Assembly (NCBI GenBank): GCA_000023405.1
Contig: CP001643.1
Location: forward strand, 3,410,001 to 3,474,000
Reading direction: 5' to 3'
DNA from: Brachybacterium faecium DSM 4810
GTDB taxonomy: Bacteria > Actinomycetota > Actinomycetes > Actinomycetales > Dermabacteraceae
DNA: 64,000 nucleotides
Notes under the pieces: model-generated
Databases searched by the model: none
The model's input: the letters and a program-made list of their open reading frames with translations, nothing else
Told to the model about the DNA's origin: nothing
In this document: positions 18,103-27,090 of the stretch, in pieces
Position numbering within the stretch: position 1 is the first letter of the stretch
Layout: each line of letters begins with the position of its first letter
Position numbers and translations under genes: made by a program

Positions 18103-18840
18103 TCAGCGGGCGAAGAGGGTCGCGAAGGCGCGCAGCAGCTTCGGGGGCTCGTCGGCGTTCTCGTGGCGCAGCGCGTCGAAGACGTCCTCCATCTCGTCGG
18201 GCGAGAAGTAGCCGTGGTCGCGGTAGGCCCGGGCCCGCTCGATGATCGAGGGGACGTCCAGCTCGGGATGGAACTGGGTCGCGTACTGGCGGGTGCCCAC
18301 GCGGAACATCTGCACCGGCGAGGTCTTCCCGCTGGCGAGCACGGTCGCGTGCTCGGGCAGGGTGTGGACCGCCTCCTTGTGGCCGACCAGGCCGGTGAAG
18401 GTCTCCGGCAGCCCGGCCTCGCGGATCAGGGGATCCTCGCGGCCCTCAGCGGTGAGCTCGACCTCGACGGCGCCGAGCGGTTCGCCGTAGGTGCGGTCGA
18501 TGCGGGCGCGCTGGTGGGTGCCGAGGGTGCCGATCCCGTAGCAGGCGCCGAGGAAGGGGATGTCCTCGGCGATCACCTGGTCGAGGACCCGGAAGATCTC
18601 CGCCTCGGCCCGGATCTGCTCCGGGGACTTGCTCTCCACCGGATCGGAGACGGTGAAGGGGCTGCCGCACAGGATGATCCCGGCGATCTCGTCGGCGGCG
18701 AGGTCCGGGAAGGGGTCGCGGTCGAGGCGGGCCCAGAGCAGCTGGTCCTCGTCGAGTCCGGTGAAGGCGAGCACGGCGTCGCGCTCGGTGCGGGCGACGT
18801 CGTCCTCGGGGCGGGTGGCGATCTGTACGAACGGTGGCAC
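18103..18840 (-). CDS. Class I glutamine amidotransferase-like protein
   Basis: 245 residues, a free-standing class I GATase domain. The nucleophile is C100 in FLGACYGIGTLG, and the His/Glu pair is H191 and E193 in QYATQFHPELD. The GMP-synthase-like family to which it belongs hydrolyses glutamine for an unknown acceptor, or acts as a gamma-glutamyl hydrolase; no synthetase partner is nearby. GTG at 18838-18840 follows TAGCAT by six bases, so the message is probably leaderless. It is divergent from the serine hydrolase gene. Confidence 0.87.
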   Translation of the reverse strand: MPPFVQIATRPEDDVARTERDAVLAFTGLDEDQLLWARLDRDPFPDLAADEIAGIILCGSPFTVSDPVESKSPEQIRAEAEIFRVLDQVIAEDIPFLGACYGIGTLGTHQRARIDRTYGEPLGAVEVELTAEGREDPLIREAGLPETFTGLVGHKEAVHTLPEHATVLASGKTSPVQMFRVGTRQYATQFHPELDVPSIIERARAYRDHGYFSPDEMEDVFDALRHENADEPPKLLRAFATLFAR

Positions 18841-18940
18841 GGATGCATGCTAGCGGCCACCGGGCCCGCACCCTGCGCCGTAGTCTGCGAGTGGCTCCGG
18901 CACCGCCGCCGGGGCATGTGCCGCCCTCGAAGGAGACCAG

Positions 18941-20593
18941 ATGCCCGCCCCGACCTCCGACCGCGCCCCGTCCCGAGCTGCCGGGATCGACCGCTCCGCC
19001 GTCGAGGACGTCGCGGGGATCCTGCCGGAGTGGCTCGAGACCGCGCGCCACCTGCGCCGGCAGTCCGGCTTCCAGGTGGCGGTGTGGCATGACGGCGAAC
19101 TGGTCGCGGAGGTCGCCGTCGGTGCGGCCGATGAGCCCGCCGGGATCCCGCTGCGTACCTCGCACCGGCTGCGCATCGCCTCCCACTCGAAGATGCTCAC
19201 GGCCTTCACGATCATGCGGCTGAAGGAGCAGGGACGGCTGCGGCTGGACGACACCGTCGGCGACCACGTGGCCGAGCTCGCCGAGACGCCCGTCGCCGAC
19301 CGCACCCTGCGCGACCTGCTCTCCCACGGGGCCGGCCTGACCCGGGACTCCGACGATTCGCGCTGGTGGCGGCTCGGCATCCCCTTCGCCGATCGCGCAC
19401 GGCTGCTGGAGATCGCCCGCTCCGGGGCGGTGCGCACAGAGCCCGGCCTGCACCTGCAGTATTCGAACATCGGTTACGGGCTGCTGGGGCTGGTCATCGA
19501 GGAGATCACCGGGACGGGCTTCGCCGAGGCGGTCGCCGAGCTGGTGCTCGACCCCGTCGGCGTGCCGGGGATCGGGCCGGACCTGCCCGATGCGCCGCCC
19601 GGCCCGGAGCAGGCCGACGGCTTCGCCCACGGCCACACCTCCCTGCTGCACGGCCCGCGCCGCGTGGTGGAGCAGATCGGCACCGGCGCGCTCGCGGCGG
19701 CCACCGGGTTCTGGGCGAGCGCCGGGGCGATCGCGAGCGTCGCCGGGAAGGTGCTCACGGCCGGGGAGCTGCTGGAGGCGGCGTCCCTGCGCGAGATGCG
19801 GCGCCGGGTGTGGACCCTGCACGACGGCGGGCAGTACGGGCTGGGTCTGCAGGAGGGCCGGCTGCACGGCTTCACGGTGATCGGGCACTCCGGGGGCTTC
19901 CCCACCGGGCTGTCCCGCACCTGGGCCGCCCCGGCGGACCGCCTGGTGGTGAGCGTCATCGGCACCGCGGTCGATGCGCCCAGCTCGGAGATCGCGCTCG
20001 GGATCCTGGGGCTGCTGTCCCTGGCGGCGGGGCGTCCCGCGCCACAGGCGGAGGAGTGGGAGCGGGCCGGTGCGCAGGGCGGCGCCTCCGACGGCCGGCC
20101 GCGCCCGCTCGTGCTCGCGGAGCAGGAGTCGGTGCGGCTGCGCGCCGCCGACGCGCCCGACGGTGCAGGCGGCAGCGCTGGCAGTGCTGGGAGCGCGCGC
20201 AGCACCGGCGGGGCTCCTCTCGGCTCGCTCTCCGCCCCGCAGATCGCGCAGCTGGTGGCGGGCACCTATGACTCGCTGTGGGGGCGGACGCGGCTGGTCC
20301 CGCTCGGCGGGAGGCTGTTCTCCCTGGACGAGTCCGCCGCCGACCCTGCGGCGAGCGCCCTCGAGCTGTCGGTGCGGGGCGTGCGCGCCGACCCGATCAC
20401 GCCGGATCTCGAGGTCGTCGAGCTCGCCGCCTGGGGAGATTCCGGGTACGGGACGTGGGCGGAGCCGATCCTGGCACGTCTCGCCCGCGACGGGGCGGGC
20501 GGCGCGCTGCGCTGTGCGGCCCTGGTGGTCACGGGGCAGCTGCAGACCCCGAGCGCGGACTTCGTGATGCCCGAGCGGGTGACCGCGCCATGA
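18941..20593 (+). CDS. Serine hydrolase of the class C beta-lactamase/penicillin-binding-protein family
   Basis: 550 residues. SxxK motif S81-x-x-K84 (SHSK), YSN motif Y174-N176 (LQYSNIGYGLLG) and an HSGG motif late in the domain give the full serine-acylase site. There is no signal peptide, so it is likely cytoplasmic and acts as an esterase or peptidase rather than a resistance lactamase. The C-terminal 150 residues form a second domain typical of this group, after a Gly/Ser linker. RBS GAAGGAGA precedes ATG 18941. Its stop overlaps the start of the next gene (ATGA). Confidence 0.88.
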   Translation: MPAPTSDRAPSRAAGIDRSAVEDVAGILPEWLETARHLRRQSGFQVAVWHDGELVAEVAVGAADEPAGIPLRTSHRLRIASHSKMLTAFTIMRLKEQGRLRLDDTVGDHVAELAETPVADRTLRDLLSHGAGLTRDSDDSRWWRLGIPFADRARLLEIARSGAVRTEPGLHLQYSNIGYGLLGLVIEEITGTGFAEAVAELVLDPVGVPGIGPDLPDAPPGPEQADGFAHGHTSLLHGPRRVVEQIGTGALAAATGFWASAGAIASVAGKVLTAGELLEAASLREMRRRVWTLHDGGQYGLGLQEGRLHGFTVIGHSGGFPTGLSRTWAAPADRLVVSVIGTAVDAPSSEIALGILGLLSLAAGRPAPQAEEWERAGAQGGASDGRPRPLVLAEQESVRLRAADAPDGAGGSAGSAGSARSTGGAPLGSLSAPQIAQLVAGTYDSLWGRTRLVPLGGRLFSLDESAADPAASALELSVRGVRADPITPDLEVVELAAWGDSGYGTWAEPILARLARDGAGGALRCAALVVTGQLQTPSADFVMPERVTAP

Positions 20594-21570
20594 CCGCGCA
20601 GATCGCCGGCCACCCCCTGCCGGCGCGGCTGCGGGACAGCGACGATCCGGGCGTCGGGGCCTGGCGGGAGCAGCTTCCGGGGCTGGTCGAGGAGCTGCTG
20701 GAGCGGTGGCAGCTGAGGGTCGGGGCGCCCTTCGAGCCCGGCGGTTCGAGCGCCTGGGTGGCGCCGGTGCGCGATCGCTCGGGTGCGGAGCTGGTGCTGA
20801 AGGTGGCGTGGGCGCATGACGAGTCGCGGGACGAGGCGGCCGGGCTCCTCGCCTGGCAGGGCCGCGGCGCGGTGCGCGTGCATCGCAGCGAGTGTCGCGG
20901 GGAGACGGCGGCGCTCCTGATGGACCGGGTGCGCCCGGGCACGCCGCTCGCGCAGCTGCTGACCTGGCCGGAGCGGGACGAGGTGATCGCCGGGGTCGCG
21001 CACGGGCTGTGGCGGCCGCCGCGCGAGCTGATGGACGAGGTGGCGGCGGCGGGCTTCCGTCCGCTGAGCCAGATGTGCGCGTGGTGGGCCGACGAGGCGC
21101 AGCGGCGGGCCGATGACGGCTCGTCCCCGCTGCCCTGCGACCTGGTGGCGCACGGGCTGCAGCTGTTCCGCGAGCTCCCGCGGCAGTGGGATGGCGAGGC
21201 CGTGCTGCTGGCGACCGATCTGCACCCGGAGAACGTGCTCGCCGCCGGGCCGGGGCACGAGGCCGGGGACGATGCGGCGGCGGGCGGCGCCGACGCGGTC
21301 GTGGACGGGTCCGGACGTCGCTGGGTGCTCATCGATCCGAAGCCGTACGTGGGCGACCCGCACTACGACGTGCTGCAGCACATGTTCAACGATCCGGACC
21401 GCCTGCGCTCTCAGCCCGGCCATTTCGCCGATCGCATGGCGGCGCTGACGGGACTCGATCCGACCCGGGTGCGGCGGTGGCTGCTGGCCCGCTGCGTGCA
21501 GGAGGCGGGAGTGCTGGACGCCGCGGCGGAGGCCGCGCTGTCGCTCGCCGCCACCGACCAGGAGCTCTAG
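20590..21570 (+). CDS. Aminoglycoside/hydroxyurea phosphotransferase-family kinase
   Basis: 326 residues, protein-kinase-like fold of the APH(6)/hydroxyurea-kinase family. Visible elements are GGSSAWVAPV with ELVLKVAW (ATP lysine), the catalytic loop LLATDLHPENVL (Asp and Asn) and the metal-binding WVLIDPKPYVGDPHYD. Family members phosphorylate streptomycin or hydroxyurea; many chromosomal actinobacterial copies have no known substrate, and resistance cannot be assumed. It is coupled to the serine hydrolase by a four-base overlap. Its TAG stop and the stop of the convergent HNH gene share the same CTAG palindrome. Confidence 0.87.
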   Translation: MTAQIAGHPLPARLRDSDDPGVGAWREQLPGLVEELLERWQLRVGAPFEPGGSSAWVAPVRDRSGAELVLKVAWAHDESRDEAAGLLAWQGRGAVRVHRSECRGETAALLMDRVRPGTPLAQLLTWPERDEVIAGVAHGLWRPPRELMDEVAAAGFRPLSQMCAWWADEAQRRADDGSSPLPCDLVAHGLQLFRELPRQWDGEAVLLATDLHPENVLAAGPGHEAGDDAAAGGADAVVDGSGRRWVLIDPKPYVGDPHYDVLQHMFNDPDRLRSQPGHFADRMAALTGLDPTRVRRWLLARCVQEAGVLDAAAEAALSLAATDQEL

Positions 21571-23336
21571 CGCCGCGGCCCGGGAGGGCCGTCGTCGCCC
21601 GTCACCTCGCCCGGCGGCCCTGCATCCTCCGGATCGTCAGCGCTCAGCTCCTCGGCGAGCGGCCGCTCGGGCGCTGCGGCCTCGCCCGGCGCCGTCTCCT
21701 CCAGCAGGTGCTCCTCCGTGGAGCGCTCCGTCGCCGAGGTCGCCGAGGTCGCCGAGGTCGCCGAGGTCGCCGAGGTCGCCGAGGTCGCCGAGGCAGAGTC
21801 CTCCCCCGGCAGATTCTCCTCCAGCAGGTTCTCCTTCGCAGGGCCCTCCTCCGTCGGGGTATTCCTTGGCCGTGGCGCGGTCTCCCAGAGCAGCGGGGTC
21901 GGGGTGGTGGTCCGGCGGACGCCGGAATGACCGGTCCACACCACTCGGTGCGTCGAGCCGTCCGTACCCTCGCTCCGTTCGACGCTCGCCGCGCTCAGCT
22001 CCTTCGCATTGCAGCGCACGCAGAGCCACTCGCCGTTGACCAGGCTGGTGGGCCCTCCGCGGGAGACGGGGACGATGTGGTCGCAGTGGCGGAGGGAGGC
22101 GTTGCAGTACGGCCCGCGACATGAGGTGTCACGCCAGGTGAGGAACCGTTTCATCGCGGCGGGGAACTCGCGGGAGGTGGCGTCCATCGCGACCAGCTCG
22201 CCCGAGGTCGGGTGCATGTACAGGCGGCGGAACACGGTGCGGACGGCGGGGCCCGCCTTCCCGAAGGGATCGTCGGCCGGATCCTTCGGCTCCGTCGTCG
22301 CCGCACGCAGCTGCTCGCGCACCGCCTCGACGGGCACGGCGCCATAGCCCTCGAGGTGGGCGGCGTCCCCGACGTCCGGGCGGAACAGGGCCCGGTCGGT
22401 GATGATCACGCCGAGCTCGAGGGTCAGCGGCGCTCTCGTACCGTCTCCGCGTGACAGGAAGGTGTCGAGGAAGGCGTCGGCCATCAGCGCACCATGGCCC
22501 TGCCGCCCACCCTTGCTGCGGCGCCGCTCGGCCTCGAGCGAGAGCTGCTTGTGGATCTGGCGGGCCTCGAGCGCGGGGACCCGCGCCGAGACGGTGGCCA
22601 TGCCGTGCTTGCCGGGCGTCATCGTCACGTGGCGCTGGGCGCGGGCGCGGCGGTGGCGGATCTTCTCGCCGTCGGGGTCGAGCGCTCCGGCGAGGGTCGC
22701 GACGGCATCCCTCCAGCGCCGCGTCCCCGCGCCGTCGAAATCGGCGAGCCGCTCCCCCAGCTCACGGTCCACCTCACGCGCGAGATCCGGGTCGAGGACC
22801 GAGGCGGCATCGGCGACGGCATAGGCGGCGTCGCTGCCGATCTGTCCCGTGCGCATCGCGGTGAGCATGCGCGGCAGCGTCTCCACCAGACGCTGCGCCG
22901 AGGCGACCGTGCGGCCCGCCCGGTGCGGGGAGCGGCGGGTGATGAGCGAGACGTCCTGCGTGGTGATGCGGTCCGCCGTCTCATCGCTCACCGTGCGGGA
23001 GGGCTCGGCCGCGCTCTCGTGCGCTGCCTGGTCCCGTGCGGCGGCGTACCGCTCCCGACGGGTGATGTCCCGCAGCGCGACGACGGACCGCGCCTCGAGC
23101 GCGTCGAGCGCCCCGAGACATTCCTGCAGGGTGCCGAGCAGGTGGGTGAAGTCGCCGCGGGCCCGGCCCTCCAGCTCGAACACCGCCCCGGGGTCCCCCG
23201 CGAGCTCCCGCAGCAGGACGGCGAGATCCCCGAGCGCCTCGGCGAGCGCCGTCGTCCCGGACTCGCGCAGCGCATCGAGGAGCGCCTGTGGGGAGAACTC
23301 TCCCCCAGGGCCCGTCAGGTGCGGTGAGATGGTCAT
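21567..23336 (-). CDS. DUF222/HNH endonuclease-domain protein (13E12-type)
   Basis: 589 residues. Residues 20-400 form the DUF222 helical domain (DALEARSVVALRDITRRERY, then GQIGSDAAYAVADAASVLDP) that recurs in many actinobacterial copies. Near residue 425 is a zinc-stabilised HNH nuclease motif, CRGPYCNASLRHCDHIVPVS with GEWLCVRCN after it. The last 130 residues are low-complexity and include (SAT)x7, encoded by a perfect 9-base tandem repeat at 21730-21792. Function is unknown; DNA cleavage is implied by the HNH motif only. Such genes occur in multiple copies and may be selfish. ATG at 23334-23336. Confidence 0.88.
   Translation of the reverse strand: MTISPHLTGPGGEFSPQALLDALRESGTTALAEALGDLAVLLRELAGDPGAVFELEGRARGDFTHLLGTLQECLGALDALEARSVVALRDITRRERYAAARDQAAHESAAEPSRTVSDETADRITTQDVSLITRRSPHRAGRTVASAQRLVETLPRMLTAMRTGQIGSDAAYAVADAASVLDPDLAREVDRELGERLADFDGAGTRRWRDAVATLAGALDPDGEKIRHRRARAQRHVTMTPGKHGMATVSARVPALEARQIHKQLSLEAERRRSKGGRQGHGALMADAFLDTFLSRGDGTRAPLTLELGVIITDRALFRPDVGDAAHLEGYGAVPVEAVREQLRAATTEPKDPADDPFGKAGPAVRTVFRRLYMHPTSGELVAMDATSREFPAAMKRFLTWRDTSCRGPYCNASLRHCDHIVPVSRGGPTSLVNGEWLCVRCNAKELSAASVERSEGTDGSTHRVVWTGHSGVRRTTTPTPLLWETAPRPRNTPTEEGPAKENLLEENLPGEDSASATSATSATSATSATSATSATERSTEEHLLEETAPGEAAAPERPLAEELSADDPEDAGPPGEVTGDDGPPGPRR
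21730..21792 (-). repeat. Seven perfect 9-bp tandem repeats inside the HNH gene
   Basis: GTCGCCGAG repeated seven times without any change, read on the opposite strand as Ser-Ala-Thr units. Copy-number change would keep the reading frame, so it would alter tail length, not switch the gene off. Confidence 0.95.
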
Positions 23337-23501
23337 GCCCCCATCGTTCCCGCAGGTGACGGGTCAGAACAGAGCGTGCTCGGGATTGTGGATCACCGGG
23401 GTCTGTGGAGGAACGGAGGGCGCGGGGCGGTGCGGTTCTCGCGGCGCGGCAACCGTCCCGCGCGCCGTCACGGCACAGCCCTCATCGCGCGGAGGACCAC
23501 A

Positions 23502-24023
23502 ATGGGTCCCATGACGACTCTCGCCGACTTCACCGCCACCACGATCACCGGCCAGGACCAGCAGCTCGCCGAGCATCTGGGGTCCGTCGTGCTCGTGGTC
23601 AACACCGCCAGCAAGTGCGGCCTCACGCCCCAGTACGCCGGGCTCCAGGCGCTGCACGAACGGTTCCACGAGCAGGGCCTGACGGTGCTCGGCTTCCCGT
23701 GCGACCAGTTCATGCATCAGGAGCCGGGCACGGAGGAGGAGATCTCCGAGTTCTGCCAGGTCAACTACGGGGTCTCCTTCCCGATGTTCGCGAAGGTCGA
23801 GGTGAACGGGGAGGGTGCGCATCCGCTGTTCCAGTGGCTCACCGGCCCGCACACCCCCGGCGGGGACGTGCCCGACAGCGAGATCCCCGGCGGGGACATC
23901 GAGTGGAACTTCGCGAAGTTCCTGCTGGGCCGTGACGGCACCGTGCTGCGCCGCTACGCGCCGCAGGTGGAGCCCGCCGACCTCGCCGAGGACATCGAGG
24001 AGGCTCTCGCCGCCGGGGTCTGA
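23502..24023 (+). CDS. Glutathione peroxidase-family thiol peroxidase
   Basis: 173 residues. The peroxidatic cysteine is C39 in VVNTASKCGLTPQY; the Gln and Trp/Asn of the catalytic tetrad are in LGFPCDQFMHQEPG and EWNFAKFLLG. Bacterial members with Cys use thioredoxin rather than glutathione, so it most likely reduces peroxides via thioredoxin. I chose ATG 23502 because GGAGG (23491-23495) is six bases before it; ATG 23511 is also possible. Confidence 0.93.
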   Translation: MGPMTTLADFTATTITGQDQQLAEHLGSVVLVVNTASKCGLTPQYAGLQALHERFHEQGLTVLGFPCDQFMHQEPGTEEEISEFCQVNYGVSFPMFAKVEVNGEGAHPLFQWLTGPHTPGGDVPDSEIPGGDIEWNFAKFLLGRDGTVLRRYAPQVEPADLAEDIEEALAAGV

Positions 24024-24090
24024 GCGCCCCTGCGGACGACGAGCGCCGGCTGCGCTGCTCGACGGGCCGGGCAGCTCAGCCGGATCGGCT

Positions 24091-24140
24091 GCTCAGAGAG
24101 CCCGGCAGCCCTGGCGGACCGGCGGCTCAGAGAGCCCGGC
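24091..24140. repeat. Duplicated 16-mer around the 3' end of the membrane protein gene
   Basis: GCTCAGAGAGCCCGGC occurs exactly at 24091-24106 and 24125-24140. The second copy covers the C-terminal codons and stop of the membrane protein, and the first lies just beyond the stop. This looks like a small tandem duplication of the gene's end. Confidence 0.8.
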
Positions 24141-24645
24141 GTCGCGCCTGGCGCACCTCGCCGATCCCTCGCGTCAGGATCACGAGACCGACCGCCGTCG
24201 CCACCAGGCGCGCGATCGACCCCACCAGCTCGAGCACGGACAGGAGGTCGACGGCCTGTTCCGCCGTGTCCGGCAGCATCGAGCCGCTGCCGGAGAACGA
24301 GAAGGAGATGACGTACCCGAACAGCGCGGTGGCCAGCAGCAGCGCCGCCCCGAGCCGCAGCTTCCCCTCCCCCTTGACCATCACCACGATCGAGAGGACG
24401 AGCGTCGCCACCGTCGCGCCGATGTTGAGCACGAGCAGCACGACCGCGACGATCGCCACCACGATGAGCAGCGCCGTGAGGTCCTGCGCGGCGATGAGGG
24501 ATTCGACGTCCCCCTCGTCGAGGAAGAGGGCCGCCATGCCCACCAGCGCCATGAGCAGCCCCACCGCGGTGACCACGCCCAGGGCGATCGCGGACCGCAG
24601 CGGCTGCTGGTGGGGGGCGACCCGTGGGGTCTGGCTCGTCATCAT
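24127..24645 (-). CDS. Small integral membrane protein of unknown function
   Basis: About 172 residues with four predicted transmembrane helices (AIALGVVTAVGLLMALVGMA; LLIVVAIVAVVLLVLNIGAT; a third around LRLGAALLLATALFGYVI; and LVATAVGLVILTRG) and a basic C-terminus RQARRRAL. No motif or family is recognised. Two adjacent ATGs (24642, 24645) follow AGGAGGAG; either may be used. Its last codons lie within one copy of a repeated 16-mer (24125-24140). Confidence 0.75.
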   Translation of the reverse strand: MMTSQTPRVAPHQQPLRSAIALGVVTAVGLLMALVGMAALFLDEGDVESLIAAQDLTALLIVVAIVAVVLLVLNIGATVATLVLSIVVMVKGEGKLRLGAALLLATALFGYVISFSFSGSGSMLPDTAEQAVDLLSVLELVGSIARLVATAVGLVILTRGIGEVRQARRRAL

Positions 24646-24686
24646 CGTCTCCTCCTCGCACCGGTGCCGACTCTCGGCACGGCTCG

Positions 24687-24782
24687 GTTCCGTTCCCGCT
24701 CAGCTCTGCTCCGGCGCAGTTCTGCTCCGGCTCAGTCGCCGTCCCGCTCAGCCCCGTTCCCGCTCAGTTCCGCTCCAGCTCG
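24687..24782. repeat. Six-unit 16-bp tandem repeat at the end of the S9 peptidase gene
   Basis: Six consecutive 16-base units start at 24687, 24703, 24719, 24735, 24751 and 24767, with consensus GTTCCGCTCCCGCTCA. Each differs from it by a few bases. The stop codon of the peptidase (24764-24766) falls at the end of unit five, so about one unit is coding and five are in the 3' region. Read on the minus strand most units begin TGAGC, so stop codons recur. Confidence 0.8.
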
Positions 24783-26872
24783 AGCACCGGGACGCAGGCC
24801 GGGCTGAAGCCGAGCACCTGCCCGTAGAACGACAGCGACGCCTCGACGGCGCGCACGATCGTCTCCGCCCGGCGGAAACCGTGCTGCTCCCCCTCGAACA
24901 GGAGGTAGGCGTGCGGGATGCCCTTGGCGGCGAGCGCGTCGCGGAACAGCTCCGACTGGCTCGGCGGGACGATCCTGTCCTCATCGCCCTGGAGCAGCAG
25001 CACCGGCACCTCGAGCTGGTCGACGTGGCTGAGCGGGGCCCGGTCGATGTACAGGTCCCGCCGCTCCGGGTAGGGGCCCACGAGCCCGTCGATGTACCGG
25101 GACTCGAAATCGTGCGTGTCCAGGCGGAACTGCTCGAGCTCGGCCACGCCGAAGCTGGAGACGCCCGCGGCGAAGGTGTCGGTGCGGGTGAGGCAGGCGA
25201 GCGTGGTCCAGCCGCCGGCGCTGCCGCCCTCGATCGCGAGCCGGTCCCCGTCGGCGATGCCCTCGGCGACCAGGTGCTCCATCACGGCGACGGTGTCCTG
25301 CACGTCGACCACACCCCATTGGCCGCGCAGGCGGTCGCGATAGGCGCGGCCGTACCCGGTGGAGCCGCCGTAGTTCACGGCCACCACGCCCAGCCCGCGC
25401 GAGGTGTAGTACGCGGTGGGCAGCGACAGCACCGGGGAGACGTGGCCCGTCGGCCCGCCGTGCACCTGGGCGATGAACGGCGGCAGCTCCCCGTCACGGC
25501 CCGCGAAGCCCTCCTGGCGCGGGCGGTGGACGATCGCATGGACCACCCCGCCGCCGGGCAGCGGCACTTCGATGCTCTCCGCCTCGGGCAGGAGCCCGGG
25601 ATCCGGGGCGTCGTCGCGCGAGGAGCGCAGCAGGGTCAGCGGTGACAGGGCCGGCGCGGGCCCGTCGAGGTCGAGGCGGGCCACGTGGATCGCCGCGAAC
25701 CGGGTGGGCGAGGCGCCGGCGAGCACCAGCAGGCCGTCCTCGCGCCGCTGGGCGGTGCCGATCTGGGTGAGGGGGCAGTCCAGGGGCGCGAGCTCCCCGG
25801 TGCTGATCCGCAGCACGGACAGCGAGGTCGCCGCGCGCCCGTGCTGCACGAGCGCGCGGTCGGGATCGAGCACCTGGTACCAGGTGCTGCCCAGCGCCCA
25901 CATGGCGCCGGCGAACTCCTGGTCGAGCTCGAGCAGCTGGCGGGCTCCTCCGTCGGCCGACCACACCCACGGGTTCCACCAGCCGGAGCTGTCGGCGAGG
26001 AACATCAGGCGCTGGTCGTCGAGCCACTCGGGCTGCAGCACGGAGACGTCCTCGCCGCCGGCGATGATCTCGCCCTCGCCGGCGCTGCCGTTCATCAGCG
26101 GGGCGAGGTGCAGCCGGGTGCCGTCCCATGGCATCAGCGGATGCTCCCAGCTGATCCACGCGATCTGCGAGCCGTCGGGGCTGACGCGCGGATGCGCGAC
26201 GAAGCGGGAGGAGGGGGTGACGCGGCGCAGGGCCGAGGGGTCCTCCGCGGCCGAGCCGTCCAGCGGCACCGCCACGACGTAGCGCTCGATGTGGGGTGCG
26301 CCGTCCTCGCCCGTACGCGGGCCCTCGGCGCCGCCGGTGTGGTCCTCGCAGATCCACCACACCTCCGTGTCGCCGCCCGCGAGGGTGACGACGGTCGGGT
26401 CGGCCCAGCGCAGGGAGGGTCCGTGCGCGGCCTCGACCTCGGGGCCGACGGGCGTGAGCGGGCGCGCCTGCTCGCCCTCGCGCAGGGCGTGCACACGCTG
26501 GTCCTCGAAGTCGACGAAGACGACCAGCGGTCCGAGGTCGTCCGCGGTGCTGCTGTCGGGTTCGGGCACGACGGTCCAGCTCGCCCCGCCGTACTCGTGC
26601 ACGCGGGAGCGGGCGTTGTAGGGGGCGGGCAGCACGGTGACGGTCTCGGCCGGGGCGGGATCGTCACCGTCGGCGGAGCCGCCGGCCGTCGCCCGCGGGA
26701 CGGGCCCCGCGGTGCGGACGATCGCCTGGCGACCGCCCTCGGTGGCGATCCCCTCGGTCCACCACACGGCGTCGCCGACGAGGCGCGGAGCGCCGAGCTG
26801 CGTGCCACCGGTCGCGAGGAGCTCGGCGGTGAGGGGCGAGGGCCAGGAACCGTACGGCAGTGTCGTCACCAT
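24764..26872 (-). CDS. S9-family (prolyl oligopeptidase/acylaminoacyl-peptidase-like) serine peptidase
   Basis: 702 residues. The N-terminal two thirds form a WD40-like propeller (RVSPDGSQIAWISWEHP and similar repeats). The C-terminal alpha/beta-hydrolase domain has the nucleophile S551 in EGGSAGGW, the Asp in LLQGDEDRIVPPSQS and the His in EGEQHGFRR. There is no signal sequence, so it is a cytoplasmic peptidase acting on short peptides, perhaps removing acylated residues. ATG at 26870-26872 follows TACGCT by six bases: leaderless. Upstream in-frame extension lies in the divergent control region and was rejected. Confidence 0.92.
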   Translation of the reverse strand: MVTTLPYGSWPSPLTAELLATGGTQLGAPRLVGDAVWWTEGIATEGGRQAIVRTAGPVPRATAGGSADGDDPAPAETVTVLPAPYNARSRVHEYGGASWTVVPEPDSSTADDLGPLVVFVDFEDQRVHALREGEQARPLTPVGPEVEAAHGPSLRWADPTVVTLAGGDTEVWWICEDHTGGAEGPRTGEDGAPHIERYVVAVPLDGSAAEDPSALRRVTPSSRFVAHPRVSPDGSQIAWISWEHPLMPWDGTRLHLAPLMNGSAGEGEIIAGGEDVSVLQPEWLDDQRLMFLADSSGWWNPWVWSADGGARQLLELDQEFAGAMWALGSTWYQVLDPDRALVQHGRAATSLSVLRISTGELAPLDCPLTQIGTAQRREDGLLVLAGASPTRFAAIHVARLDLDGPAPALSPLTLLRSSRDDAPDPGLLPEAESIEVPLPGGGVVHAIVHRPRQEGFAGRDGELPPFIAQVHGGPTGHVSPVLSLPTAYYTSRGLGVVAVNYGGSTGYGRAYRDRLRGQWGVVDVQDTVAVMEHLVAEGIADGDRLAIEGGSAGGWTTLACLTRTDTFAAGVSSFGVAELEQFRLDTHDFESRYIDGLVGPYPERRDLYIDRAPLSHVDQLEVPVLLLQGDEDRIVPPSQSELFRDALAAKGIPHAYLLFEGEQHGFRRAETIVRAVEASLSFYGQVLGFSPACVPVLELERN

Positions 26873-27090
26873 GGGGCCAGCGTATGCACTGCAGCGGCGC
26901 GGGTCCGGTGGAACGACGGGACCGGGGCGGGCCGGGCGGGCGGCCCATCTCACAGCAGCAGCACCATCGCAGGTCATCACCGGGTTCTCCCGCCACGGGC
27001 CCGTGAGCGGCGCACCGCGTGCGAAGGCCTCCAGCGTTCCCACTGCGGAACCCCGCCCGCGTGCCTGCGGGCCTCGTGAGACACTGCTCG

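Noticed and set aside
18941-20593. Antibiotic-resistance beta-lactamase
   Set aside because: No signal peptide and the extra C-terminal domain point to an esterase/peptidase-type serine hydrolase.
20590-21570. Streptomycin or hydroxyurea resistance gene
   Set aside because: The kinase family match is clear, but chromosomal copies are often of unknown substrate; no resistance context.
24687-24782. Short repeats as a possible CRISPR array
   Set aside because: Units are contiguous with no spacers and only 16 bases long.
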